A program made the position numbers and the translations under genes. A stretch of DNA of 21,371 nucleotides from Brachionus koreanus (lineage: Eukaryota; Rotifera; Eurotatoria; Ploima; Brachionidae). The notes beneath the pieces are model-generated. The model was not told where the DNA came from, did no database searches, and worked only from the letters and a program-made list of their open reading frames with translations. The stretch's first letter is position 1, and each line of letters begins with the position of its first letter. The stretch lies in contig PJRA01000549.1 in assembly GCA_016987375.1 (NCBI GenBank), forward strand, positions 682,287 to 703,657. The letters are read 5' to 3'. Shown piece after piece: positions 9,653 through 20,300 of this stretch.

Positions 9653-9735
9653 ATGATAGAGTTTTTATTTCAAATCCCAAATTAAACAAAATGCAACTGA
9701 ACAGTACCTGGGACGAGCCAAGCAATTTCTATTAA
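9653..9735 (+). CDS. Candidate terminal coding exon, gene unknown
   Basis: A strong acceptor (CTTTAATTTTTCAG, ending at 9652) precedes an open stretch of 26 codons in frame from 9655 to a TAA at 9733-9735. It contains NPKLNKMQLNSTWDEPSNFY, whose composition is more protein-like than the AT-rich surroundings. I cannot find a confident upstream exon. A join from a weak donor inside the 9195 exon would be in the right phase but is not convincing. It may belong to the same small gene as 9079-9243, or be a chance match. Confidence 0.2.
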
Positions 9736-10482
9736 TCTAAATATACAATAGGGATGATTTTTCCATATGAGTCTCATAATTAGAACTACCAACAAATTAG
9801 AAAATCCTGTATAAGCATGTCATAAATTTGTCTAAAATATAATTTAAAAATTCAAATTTTGAAATATTTTAAGTGACATAAACCAAAAAAGGCTTAGAAA
9901 TTCTTTTCAAATTAATTAATTATATAACATAATTTTGACTTACAAAATGTCATAAACATTTTGACTATTGAATCAAATATTTTTACAATCTATATTCCCT
10001 TTTTGTATAAATGAGTTTTAAAAATATACTCAACTACATAAGCATGTATTCTTAGTCAAAAACTGTTTTTTAGGTTAAAATGATCTTCAGTTTTGAATTA
10101 ATCGATTTAAATTACCCAAGATAAGAAATTTTAAATACCATCAAAAAATTTTTTAATCGTTTAATTTCTTAAGAATTTTTCAATAGGTTTTAGTTCCATC
10201 TTTTTGAATATTTACCTAAAAAATAAAAAAAAATATTAAAACCGGATTTTTTTTAAATATTGAAGATATCATCTTTTTTTTTAATTTTAGGGAAATCAAG
10301 ATAATTTAGTTTAGTTTAGCTTATTGAATAAATATAAATGGCACAATCGATGACATACACCGTTTTTTACAGTACTATGTCTGTAAATTACTTTATATAT
10401 AAATATTTCTTTTAAAATAAAATTAAATGATTGAATGAATAAGAAAAAAAATGATAGGAATGGTTTTGGAATATGGAATGAA

Positions 10483-10653
10483 TCAGTTTTCCTGGGTTAA
10501 TAGTTTAACTGCTTGTACTGACGCTTTGTTTCTAAGCAGACGCATCTCAGAATGCTTTTTGTTTCTAGCCCTTCTTCTTTGACTTCTTTCGTCAATTTGT
10601 CTTTCTCTAGTGTCCCATGCTATACACAGTTCTTCAAACCAAATATCAGTAAT
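10483..10653 (-). CDS. 3'-terminal coding exon of an unrecognised minus-strand gene
   Basis: An acceptor TTTTTAAG precedes 10653 and a TGA ends the frame at 10483. The 57 codons encode ITDIWFEELCIAWDTRERQ, then a strongly basic, Arg-rich helix (DERSQRRRARNKKHSEMRLL), ending VQAVKLLTQEN. The base composition and the codon and amino-acid make-up are clearly coding compared with the flanks, and the frame has no initiating Met upstream before a stop, so it should be the last exon of a spliced gene. The family is unknown to me. A possible upstream exon lies around 10895-11000, but the phase does not join directly, so at least one more exon or a different splice site is needed. It could also be a decayed gene remnant. 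Confidence 0.5.
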   Translation of the reverse strand: MTDIWFEELCIAWDTRERQIDERSQRRRARNKKHSEMRLLRNKASVQAVKLLTQEN

Positions 10654-11307
10654 CTTAAAAATGAAACATTATTTTTTTAATGAAAATATTATTGAGATTG
10701 AAATACTAAAGAACTAGTTAGAATGATAATAAAGGTTAATTATTTTTTTAAACAAATAAAATAACTCATTTTAACTCAAATTCTAATTGAACTAATTATT
10801 ATAAGTTATTAATTAAACGCTAGTAAAAAAACAAAAAAAAGTTAAAAAAGAAATTTTTGGGCTTTGAAAATCTGAATTTTAAAAGAATACTCTCCTTTAA
10901 AGACATTAATGAAGCAGTTAATATATTTTCCAAATTCTTGAAGCTTATGAAAATTAATTTTCGTTAGTTGACAAGACAAAAATTGAGTCTATACGATTTT
11001 GGGACCAATCAATTTTGTTAACATAGAATTCTTTTTAAATAAATAAAAAATACAAAAATATCGACATCACCCAAGGCTTAAGTCCTTTAATGCTTAAGGA
11101 TCTAATTCATTTTATCATCATAATTAGACACAAATAGAATTTTTATGTATGCCCATTCTTTTTAGATTTAAAATTTTAATTTTTTTTTTCCTATTCACAA
11201 AAAATTATATATAAAAATAATTTTTTTTTCAAAATTTGTTTTTGAGTTCTAATCCTGGCGAATCGTAAGCGATCTCCGAGCAAATTAGTACACATACGTT
11301 AAATAAA
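10654..11307. other. Region between the orphan minus-strand exon and the Lpt-like gene
   Basis: AT-rich. It may hold further exons of the minus-strand gene; a minus-strand frame at about 10895-11000 reads KINFHKLQEFGKYINCFINV after a possible ATAG acceptor. The last 60 bp before 11308 are less AT-rich and probably form the promoter or 5' leader of the Lpt-like gene. No RNA gene is seen. Confidence 0.35.
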
Positions 11308-14300
11308 ATGTCCCAAAATGATACAAATTTGAATCAAAACAATCAAAGACCTCAATCAATCACATTTCTAAAAAATAATTCGCAAATGATAATTAATGCT
11401 TACCCGAATGAGATTGCTAATCCGTCGTTTGTTAAATCGTCTGGGCCAATATGCAGTCAGCAGTAAGAATTAATATAAAAATTGAAAAAAAAGTTTAGTT
11501 TTTGTTTTAAAGGAATGAGTTATGTTGTGTATTATGTGGCTTGGGTGAAAATAGTATGCTTTCCCTAGGCAAACTACACAAATTCAAGTCGACTTTTCAT
11601 TTTAACTCGAATAATTTCATAAATTTAAAAAATTTTTTGCTTAATTCAAATTTGAATGAATCAAATAATTCAAAGATAACAACTCATAATTATAAGTAAT
11701 TGAATTCTTCATTTTGTTTAGTAAATTTAAAATCAAAATTGAATTTTATTCATAACTTGGTGTTGGTCACGTACAAAAATAAAATCTGATAAATTTTCAA
11801 ATATAAAAATTTGATAGATAGAATAATTGAGTATAAGAAAAAAAGTTAAAATTTTGAAAAAAATTTTATCCCGCGGTCATCAAAATGGCACTCACGGTAC
11901 CTTACACCACCAAAAACAAATTTATTCTTAAAAAAAAGTCACTTTTGAGCTGCTTTAAATGATATTTTTTTTCAAACTATAATTAATAATAAATAAGATT
12001 TTAGAATTAAAATAAAAGGTACATTTATGCTTCGTCAGCAAATCAATGAAATAGTTAACTTTTTTTTAAAGTTATAGTGTTTTTTTTTCTTTGTCGAATT
12101 CGATGAAATTGTTTAGAAATTAAATAATTTTTCCTTTAAAAAATTAAATAATGAATTTTCTTAGTAATCATTTTATTTAACACTAGAAGCACCAAGCTTT
12201 TTTTTCATGTTTTTTTAATTCAAAAATATCTTATAAAAAACTATAATAATTTTATATATTCTTAAAAGATATATTTATTTGAAAAATCTATTCAAAAGAT
12301 ACGAGGATTTAAATTTTTTTTAAACGAGTCAAATGACTCATTTGGTGCTTCTAGTGTTAAATTTTACGTTTAAAAATAGTCATAGATTTATTTTTATTTA
12401 AATTTATCAGGCCTGAATAAGTTTTGACATAATAATTAATGTTAAAAATTATAGAAGTTCAAAACTCAAAGTAAGCATGTTGTTGAAATTGGGAGTCAAA
12501 GCCATACCACAGGTCTTACTAAATGACATTAGCAAAATTGGCTGGACAATGGATCTAAATATCAAAAACACTGATATTTTTGATTTAATCAATGATTGTT
12601 TTTGTGTTCATTTCAATTGTTTTATGTGGTCAGTTGATATTCAGTTTGATTCAAACAGTCATCCAATAAACATTGATAAAATTGTTTTTGAATCACTAAC
12701 TAAGGTAAAAGAGAAACAATTTAGAATTTGGAATTATTTCTGTTTTTAGAAATGCTCTTTGTGTGACTTGTACGGCGCCTCAGTTAAGTGTCTAGTACCT
12801 GAATGTACTCAGATATTTCATTATTCTTGTTCAGTATTAGCTGGAAGCTACCAAAACTTGCTTACTCATCGTATTTTGTGCCCCGATCACATAAATCAGT
12901 CAAATTTATATTGTAAAATAGAAAATAAATTTTTTTTAAAATGCATTTATTAGATAATAATTTTTTTTTAGTTAACAATAAATGTTTGCTTTGTGACTTT
13001 TCAGATCCAATTTCAGAGCAGTTATTTTGTACAAATTGCGGCTATTGTTATCATAGCAAATGTCTTTCACCTCAAATAGAAATCAATCCTTTGATCCGAA
13101 TCGGTTGGCAGTGTCCTGAGTGCAAAATTTGCCAGTCATGCCAGTAAACTATATTAAATATCAATTAATCTTTTCTTTAATTTCAAAATTTAAGCAAACG
13201 GGAAAACGATACTAAAATTGTAATATGTGAAAATTGTGATAAGTGCTATCATTCTTACTGTCTTAAAAATGAAATATTTATGCTTAAAAACTCGCCTGGT
13301 TGGAAATGTGATCCGTGTAAGCGAGAGCTGTCTCTGACCAGAGCTTGTCTTAGTTGTAAAGGTCTTGTGTTCAAGGACTCAATTGAGTGCTTGTGCGAGA
13401 CATGCCAAGAAATAAAACGTAATCTCAATCAAGAAAATAATAAAAAAAGATCTGTTAAAGATTTACTAGAGTTATCTCGCTCTCAAACAAATATCAGTCA
13501 ATCTATACCTAAAAAAGAGCTCGTTAATGATTTAAATGCGAATATAAGTGTAAAATTTGAATCGCAAGCTCAATCGGTATCAAAACCAATTTCATCCGCT
13601 TCGTCTAAACCAAACATAGCCACAAAAAAGAAACAAATACCAAAAAAAAACGTAAATAATTTCATAATTATATAATTATATTATATTTTATATTTATTTT
13701 TTACTATTTAAATTGAAAATTTTACTCCGAAATTACTTAAATACTCTAAAATTATTCTTTGAGTTCTCTAATAAATACGATATAACAAACAACATATTTT
13801 CATAATTTTTGATTTATTAAAAATTAGTTATATTTAGACTAAGAAAGAGAAAACTTTTTGTGAGCAAAAAATTCTTTTAATTTTATTGATGATATTTGTT
13901 TTTTTCTTGCTACTAAATCAAAGCTAAAAAAGCTTAGGCTTTAAACAACAACAGAACTTATGGTTGTCTGGTAAAATAAAATTTGACTTATTTCTATTTA
14001 TAAGAGTAAAAACTAGTATGTAGTCCTAATATTTCAATCTACTTACCGTTTTAGCAAAGATTTTTTAATGAATTTTTTTTATTTCAATTTTATGGTTTGT
14101 TTGAATGTTTTTATGGTTAGATTTCTTTGTTATGATTTTTATCTTTTTCGATCCTATAATTTGAGTTTTTAGTTGCCAGTGAGGAAAAAATATTGATTAA
14201 TTTTTTAATTCCTTAACCTAACACTAGAAAGCCCGGCTGATTTCTCATAAAAATTCCAAAAAAAGTTATTAAGATGAATTAAACATTTTCATTGAAAATT

Positions 14301-17300
14301 TATTCATTTTCTAAAAAATTACAATCAACATTTTTAGCTAATAAAAGCCATTTTTTATAATTTTACTAATATGTGATAAAATTCAAATTTCAATTTTTCA
14401 AAAATGGGTCTAAAAACCCCTCGGGCGTTATAGTGATAAATGCATATTTCCTAAATGTTAATGAAATAATTTATTTTTGTTGCTCAACACTAAAAAAAAA
14501 CCAGTTTATACGCATATCATTAAATTAATCAATTCGTTATGGATTTATATAAGATTTTTTCAGGAAAATTTATATTCTATTTAAAAGTTTGATCTATATT
14601 TCAAAAGATCAAATGATCAAAATTTTTTAAAAGGCCATAATGACAAAACTTTAAATTATAAAAAAAAATTAATAATAATAGTTAAAATTTAGTTTTCTAC
14701 TTATTCTATTTTTATTACTTTACTCTTATTAATAAATAAACTTTAAATATTGTTTTAAAAATAAAAAAAATATTCATTACTAATTATTTATCAAATTCTC
14801 CAGCATATTGAGAGCTAATGTGAAATTCAAATACAAAGAAAACAAAAAATGTTTGTATTTTGATTGATTAAAATTTTACTGTATAAAATTTACTGTATAA
14901 ATTTTACTGTATATAATTATTTTTAATGTATAAAATTAAACATCATCTAAATAAGATTTTAATTGATTATTGATATAATTTCCATAAAAAAAGAGAGTAG
15001 AAATTTTATTTTAGATTTAAAAAGGTGCAAAACAATGCAAACTATGTTGCACCTTTTTTTACAGTATGGTTTTTTTAATTTTTTTTTAGTAAATTTTAAT
15101 CTAAGATTCAAGAAATGGGATAGGGTTTAGTTTTTTTTTAATCTTGCCCTTACTTATACAAGCATTCTGAAAAACTTGGAAAAATATATGGTTTTTAGAT
15201 TTCAATAAAAAAAAACTTATTTTTGAACGATTTTTTTGGAAACTAAAAGTAAAAATCAAAAAACTAAAACCTAGTCTAGTTTCAAAATCTGCATAAAAAC
15301 TGGGGGATCATTGGGATCCCCTAAGACCAGATACTAATAAACTAAAAAAGAGTTTAGAACTATTAAAAGAACTATATAAAAGAATTATCTTTTATATTTT
15401 TAAATCAAAAAATTTCTTAGATAAATATTTTTTTTTAAAGCAAAATAAGATCGCCAAAAGATCGGGTCAAGCCTCAAATAATCAAGTTGGCATTAGTACG
15501 AGAGGTACTAGATCCCGCAATAGTGGAAAAGATCCTAAAACAGATCAGAATAAACGAATTGAAGAAGAATATGACTTGCAGAAGAAAAAAAATTCGGGGA
15601 ATGAAGAAGGAAGCATCGGAACTATAAAGCGTGATGAAGACGACCATCATGCAGTTACAGTTATTTCATCTTTGAATGACTCATTTAATTTGAAACAAGA
15701 CATGTGTTTAAGCTGTGGAAGTTTTGGTAAAGGTGATAGTGGTGTTGTGCTACCTTGTAGTCAATGTGGTCAATGTTTCCACTCATTTTGCGCTGGCATC
15801 AACGGCTTAAGTGACATAATGTTACAGAAAGGCTGGCGATGCTTAGATTGCACAGTTTGTGAAGGGTGTGGAAAAGCAACTGATGAAAGCCGGCTATTAC
15901 TTTGCGATGATTGTGACATTAGTTATCATATATACTGTCTAGATCCGCCTTTGGATCAAGTGCCTCAGGGCAACTGGAAGTGCAAGTGGTGCGTCAAGTG
16001 TACTAAATGTGGATCTAGATCGCCTGGAAAAGATTTAGAGTGGAAAAATAACTACACTGAATGTGCTATTTGTTACAGTCTTAATTGCTGTCAAATATGC
16101 GAAGCTAATTACAACGAATCGGACATTATAGGAAAATGTATTAAGTGTGAGCGATGGTCTCATGTTAATTGCAGGATGCAAATTACTGATGAAGATGCTG
16201 AGAAAAAGTATGGAAACTTTTTTAAATGTTCGAAATGCTGTGATTTGGATAAAGCAGATAAAAAATTAAATTCAAAATATTCAAAAAATATTGAAAATAA
16301 TCAGAATGAGCCATTATTATTTATGGAAGAAATTATTAACATGTCAAGAAGGTGTCAAATTGATGAGGGTACGTTTTTGACCGATCTGGGAGCTGAATTG
16401 ATTAAAAAAATAAAAATAAAGCCATTACCATGCGCGAGACGTCGTCCAATCAAGACAAATATAATAAATACCGAATTTGATACAAATAAAATTTTGGATG
16501 AAAATAGTCAGTCTTCAATTGATGATAAACCAGGTAAAAGGGAAAATTTTTTTTTCTGAAAAATTATGCCTTATTTACAAAAATTAAACTAAAAAAAACA
16601 TAATTTTCTTTTAAATATTTGCATCATAAGTAGAGTTGGGTTAGGCAGGTCAGTAACTGGCCAGCCAGTTATTTGTCTTCACTTCAAATAATTCATGATT
16701 ACAGACGAAAAAATATTTTAAGCAGGCCGTATTAGGTTGACCGCCGCCAAACACTAACCATAATATTTAAAATTGTTGCCTTGTCTTGTATATTAATTAA
16801 TTTGATTTAAAAAAAATATATTTAAATAATGCTGGATTGTTAAAAATATTAAAACTATATGATAGAATATTAGCTTGCCACTTTTTGCAATTTTATTGAT
16901 AATTATAAACTATATGATTATTATATTTTATATGGAATAAACGTTTAATGTAATGACATGTCAATGATATGAACATGCATAAATGAACCCTTAATTTTCC
17001 TTGATTTATTTATGTGAAATGTTAAGAAATAAAATGTTAAAATTTGTCAAATGTCAAAGTATTTGATATGCTTAAACAGATTATTGTTGTTCGGTAATTT
17101 ATGCTTCAAATTTGTTGAATTACTCTTCATTGCCATAAAAAAATACATTTATTATGCTTTAATAATCAATACAACGTAAAGAATTTAAATTTTTTTTCTA
17201 AAACTTAATAAAAGTTAAAATTGAAGTCTGTCTCTATTTCATTGCATTGCAATTTACTCAGATTTAAAATTTCAATTTTAAAACAAATGCTTTAAACAAA

Positions 17301-20300
17301 GCAATGCAATGATATTGTGCGTTTAAAATTTCTGAGCAAAAAGAGCAAATAGAAAATTAAACAAAATTTTTACTTTGCCGAAAAAAATAAATTTTTAAAA
17401 TTTTTTGTTAATTTCTAGATTTTTCAAAAATTTATTTATCGTGTTAACATACTCCAACTTGAAAACTTATAAACGTGTTCAAATATTTTTCTAGATGTTT
17501 TAATATTCTCAATTAATAGTTTATGAATAAATCACATTAATAATTTTTAAAATTATTTAATTTAACACTCAAAGGCCTGATGAGTCTTTTGAACCTTTAT
17601 TGGTTTTTTATTGAGTAAATTTAATAATTTTTTTAATTTTTTTTTTCAATCATATCTTAAATCAAAAATATTATAAAGTTTATTTATATTACAAAAAAAT
17701 TATTTTCATTGAAAAATAGTAAAAAAACGAGTCTAATAAAATTGGTGGAAAATCCCTCTGGCCTTTGAGTGTTAATAAATTTTGTTTCAACAAATTATAA
17801 TAGCTAAATTATTAGCCTTATTTAATACCTCACTAAAATTCATTCAAGTCCTATTCTCTAATTCTAAAGACTTGCATTTTTTAAAAGGCAATTATAAACC
17901 TCAGAGCCTCATAAACCCAAACAAAAGTTTAGCACATGCATTCATCACGATTTGGCCCATGAAAATTCATTCTTAAATTATTCCGCATTCTTTAAACTAT
18001 GGGTCTACATTAAAATCAAATTTTTAGTTTTAATGCAGCAATTAAGTATTGTGATTTTTCCCAAAACCGAAAATAAAATAATCACTTTTATTTTTATTTT
18101 AATCCAATTTCTAACGCTGGATCAAACTGGTTGTTTAAAAATTAATTTTTATTTTTCATGATAATCTCAAAACTTAATGCTGCATTAAAACTAAAAACTT
18201 TATTTTAATGCCGATACATGATTTTAAAAATTTCTTTGTAGCATGCGGAATAATTTAAGATTTGCGAGATTGTATTTAATTCATGTGGCAAAGTTGTTTT
18301 CGGTTTATGAGGCTTCAATATTGAGCAATAGAATAAGGTAATATAAGTTATTGGTTTTAGATTAAAAGGCAATTTGATAATTTTTTTTTAAAAATAAAAT
18401 TTTTGATTCAATAAAAAATATTTTAGCTTTGTTTTGTTGTTTTAATTTTTTTTTGATAATTTTAAACTTTAAGAATCAGTACATGATGAATTAAATGGTG
18501 AAATTGAATCAGGAAATTTTGTCCCATCAGATATTAAAAAACAAACTGCGCCACCTAAGCGACAAATAAATTTTGGCCTAGGCGGTTTCTATGTAAAATC
18601 AAGACGCATAAAATCGCAACCTTTGTCACAAGCTGACGGCAACGAGTCGAACGAAAATGAGAACAAAGTTCAAAAACGAAAAAAAAAATACACCTATGAA
18701 GACATGATACCAAGCTATATGCAAGAGGCATTTTTTGGAATCAACACATTATATACATGTCAAGATATTGACAATAATTTCGATGAGCCATTTGAAAAAT
18801 TTGTCCAAAATAATCAAAAAATCGAGGTCCATAAAGTCAATTTGGACGAAAATTTATTTAAACTAGCTCAACAGAATAAAAAAGAAAGTTTAGAGCTCGG
18901 AATAGAAGATTTTTTGGATGGAGACATAGTGAGCATTTTGCTTAATGAAAACCGAAACTTAATGGATTTTAATCCCGAAAATGATTTGGGACATAAAAAT
19001 AGGTCTAATGATGAAAAAATATTTGATGAAGAATTATTTCATCAAATAACCAACTCGGAATCAGGACAAAAGTCCAGTCCAGTTGACGAGTATCTTAATT
19101 TGAACCATACGAGTGAGCCTTATGAGCACAAAGAATGCCCAGACACAATGAACGATAACAGAAATATAGATGATTTAGCTCGACAATTTAAAGAGTCGAC
19201 TCATAAGTATGCATCAAATCAAGCGCATAGTTCTATGTCTAGCATGGAAATGTACAACAATAACTCGGAATTTTTGAATATTCAAGAGCCATTAATGCAC
19301 AAGGCGTCCAATTTTATGACCGAACAAGTCATTAGACCAGCACAAATCGAACAGCCTAAAATAAATCAAAATCAATATAATTTTATAATGAATCATAAAA
19401 TGGAACAAAATCAAGCTCCAAATTCTCAAAATATTGTTTTTCAAAATGCCAAATATCAAACTTATCCAGGAGAAAATGTCTCTTATCAACACCAACAGCC
19501 ACATCAAGCACAAGCACAAGAGAATAGAAATTTCAGTGCTCATCAGCTCCAACAGGCGCAAGAAACACGAAGCTTTAACAATCAACAAATTCAACAACAA
19601 TTACAATTACAACAACAGACTCAAGTCCTTCCGTCGCCTCAGCCGAAGCCATCCGAAACACCTATTGAGAGTCAGATAAGCTTCGATGAACAGGAGTCGT
19701 CCAATGACTGCTTTAATAACTCTGGTTCAAAGACAAATCAAAACGCTCAAAGCAAAGAAAATAAAGAAGACTTGAGCAAACATCAGAAAATGTTAGAAAA
19801 ATATGCTGAAGACGAAGATCTAGGCGAAATGGCTACACAAGCTATGCCTCTTTATAGCAATATTAACTTTCCTAATTTAAAAAATGAAATAAAAGATGTA
19901 CAAGAAAGGTATAGATATGTAAATAAAATTTGGCGCAAATTAGATAGTCAGGTTAAGTTGGATTATATAAACAAGTCACGTCAGAATAGATATAAAAAGA
20001 AAAGTGATGAAAAAGTGGCTAATAAAGCAAAGGCTAGAGTAAAAAGTCCTATGAATAGTGATGCTGAAAATTTGCAATCTAGATCGGCTACTCCATCAAT
20101 ATCAATGGAGGATACAAACGAGAATAGTCAAACCAATCATCCGCATAATGCATCTGTAAATCAGATAGGACATGGTCAAATTTTGTTGTGCCAAGTGCCG
20201 CCGAATCAGCAATTGTCTCAGAATCAGAATCAAAATCAAATGAAACAAATGGATCAAATTATTCATCATCATCTGCAACAACAGCAATTGCAGCAACAAC

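Larger units (their letters stand above)
8855..10482. other. Intergenic region upstream of cytohesin
   Basis: About 1.6 kb, mostly AT-rich and presumably including the cytohesin promoter at its left edge. Two plus-strand stretches look like possible small exons (9079-9243 and 9653-9735; listed separately). Nothing else is supported. Confidence 0.45.
13652..15440 (+). other. Intron 6 of the Lpt-like gene (1789 bp)
   Basis: The donor is GTAAAT after AAAAAAAAC and the acceptor is TTTTAAAG before CAAAATAAG; it is a phase-0 intron. It contains MITE copy 3 (14222-14435), three tandem 14-mers (14871-14912) and a 12-bp-arm hairpin (15019-15058). No additional coding exon is apparent. If it is retained, translation stops 8 codons in. 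Confidence 0.7.
16534..18473 (+). other. Intron 7 of the Lpt-like gene (1940 bp), rich in repeats
   Basis: The donor is GTAAAA after CCAG and the acceptor is CTTTAAG before AATCAG; it is a phase-1 intron. It contains a GC-richer patch (about 16628-16765), interleaved inverted repeats (17239-17340), MITE copy 4 (17566-17771) and a long fold-back repeat (about 17889-18323). Open frames inside the fold-back are not considered genes. Confidence 0.7.

Noticed and set aside
17577..17600. CTGATGAG motif resembling a hammerhead ribozyme core
   Set aside because: The GAAA strand and supporting stems are absent. It is part of a MITE end.
17782..18161. Two small plus-strand open frames in intron 7
   Set aside because: The second lies in the arms and centre of the fold-back repeat and the first overlaps the left arm. 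Both have AT-rich, low-information composition with no family features.
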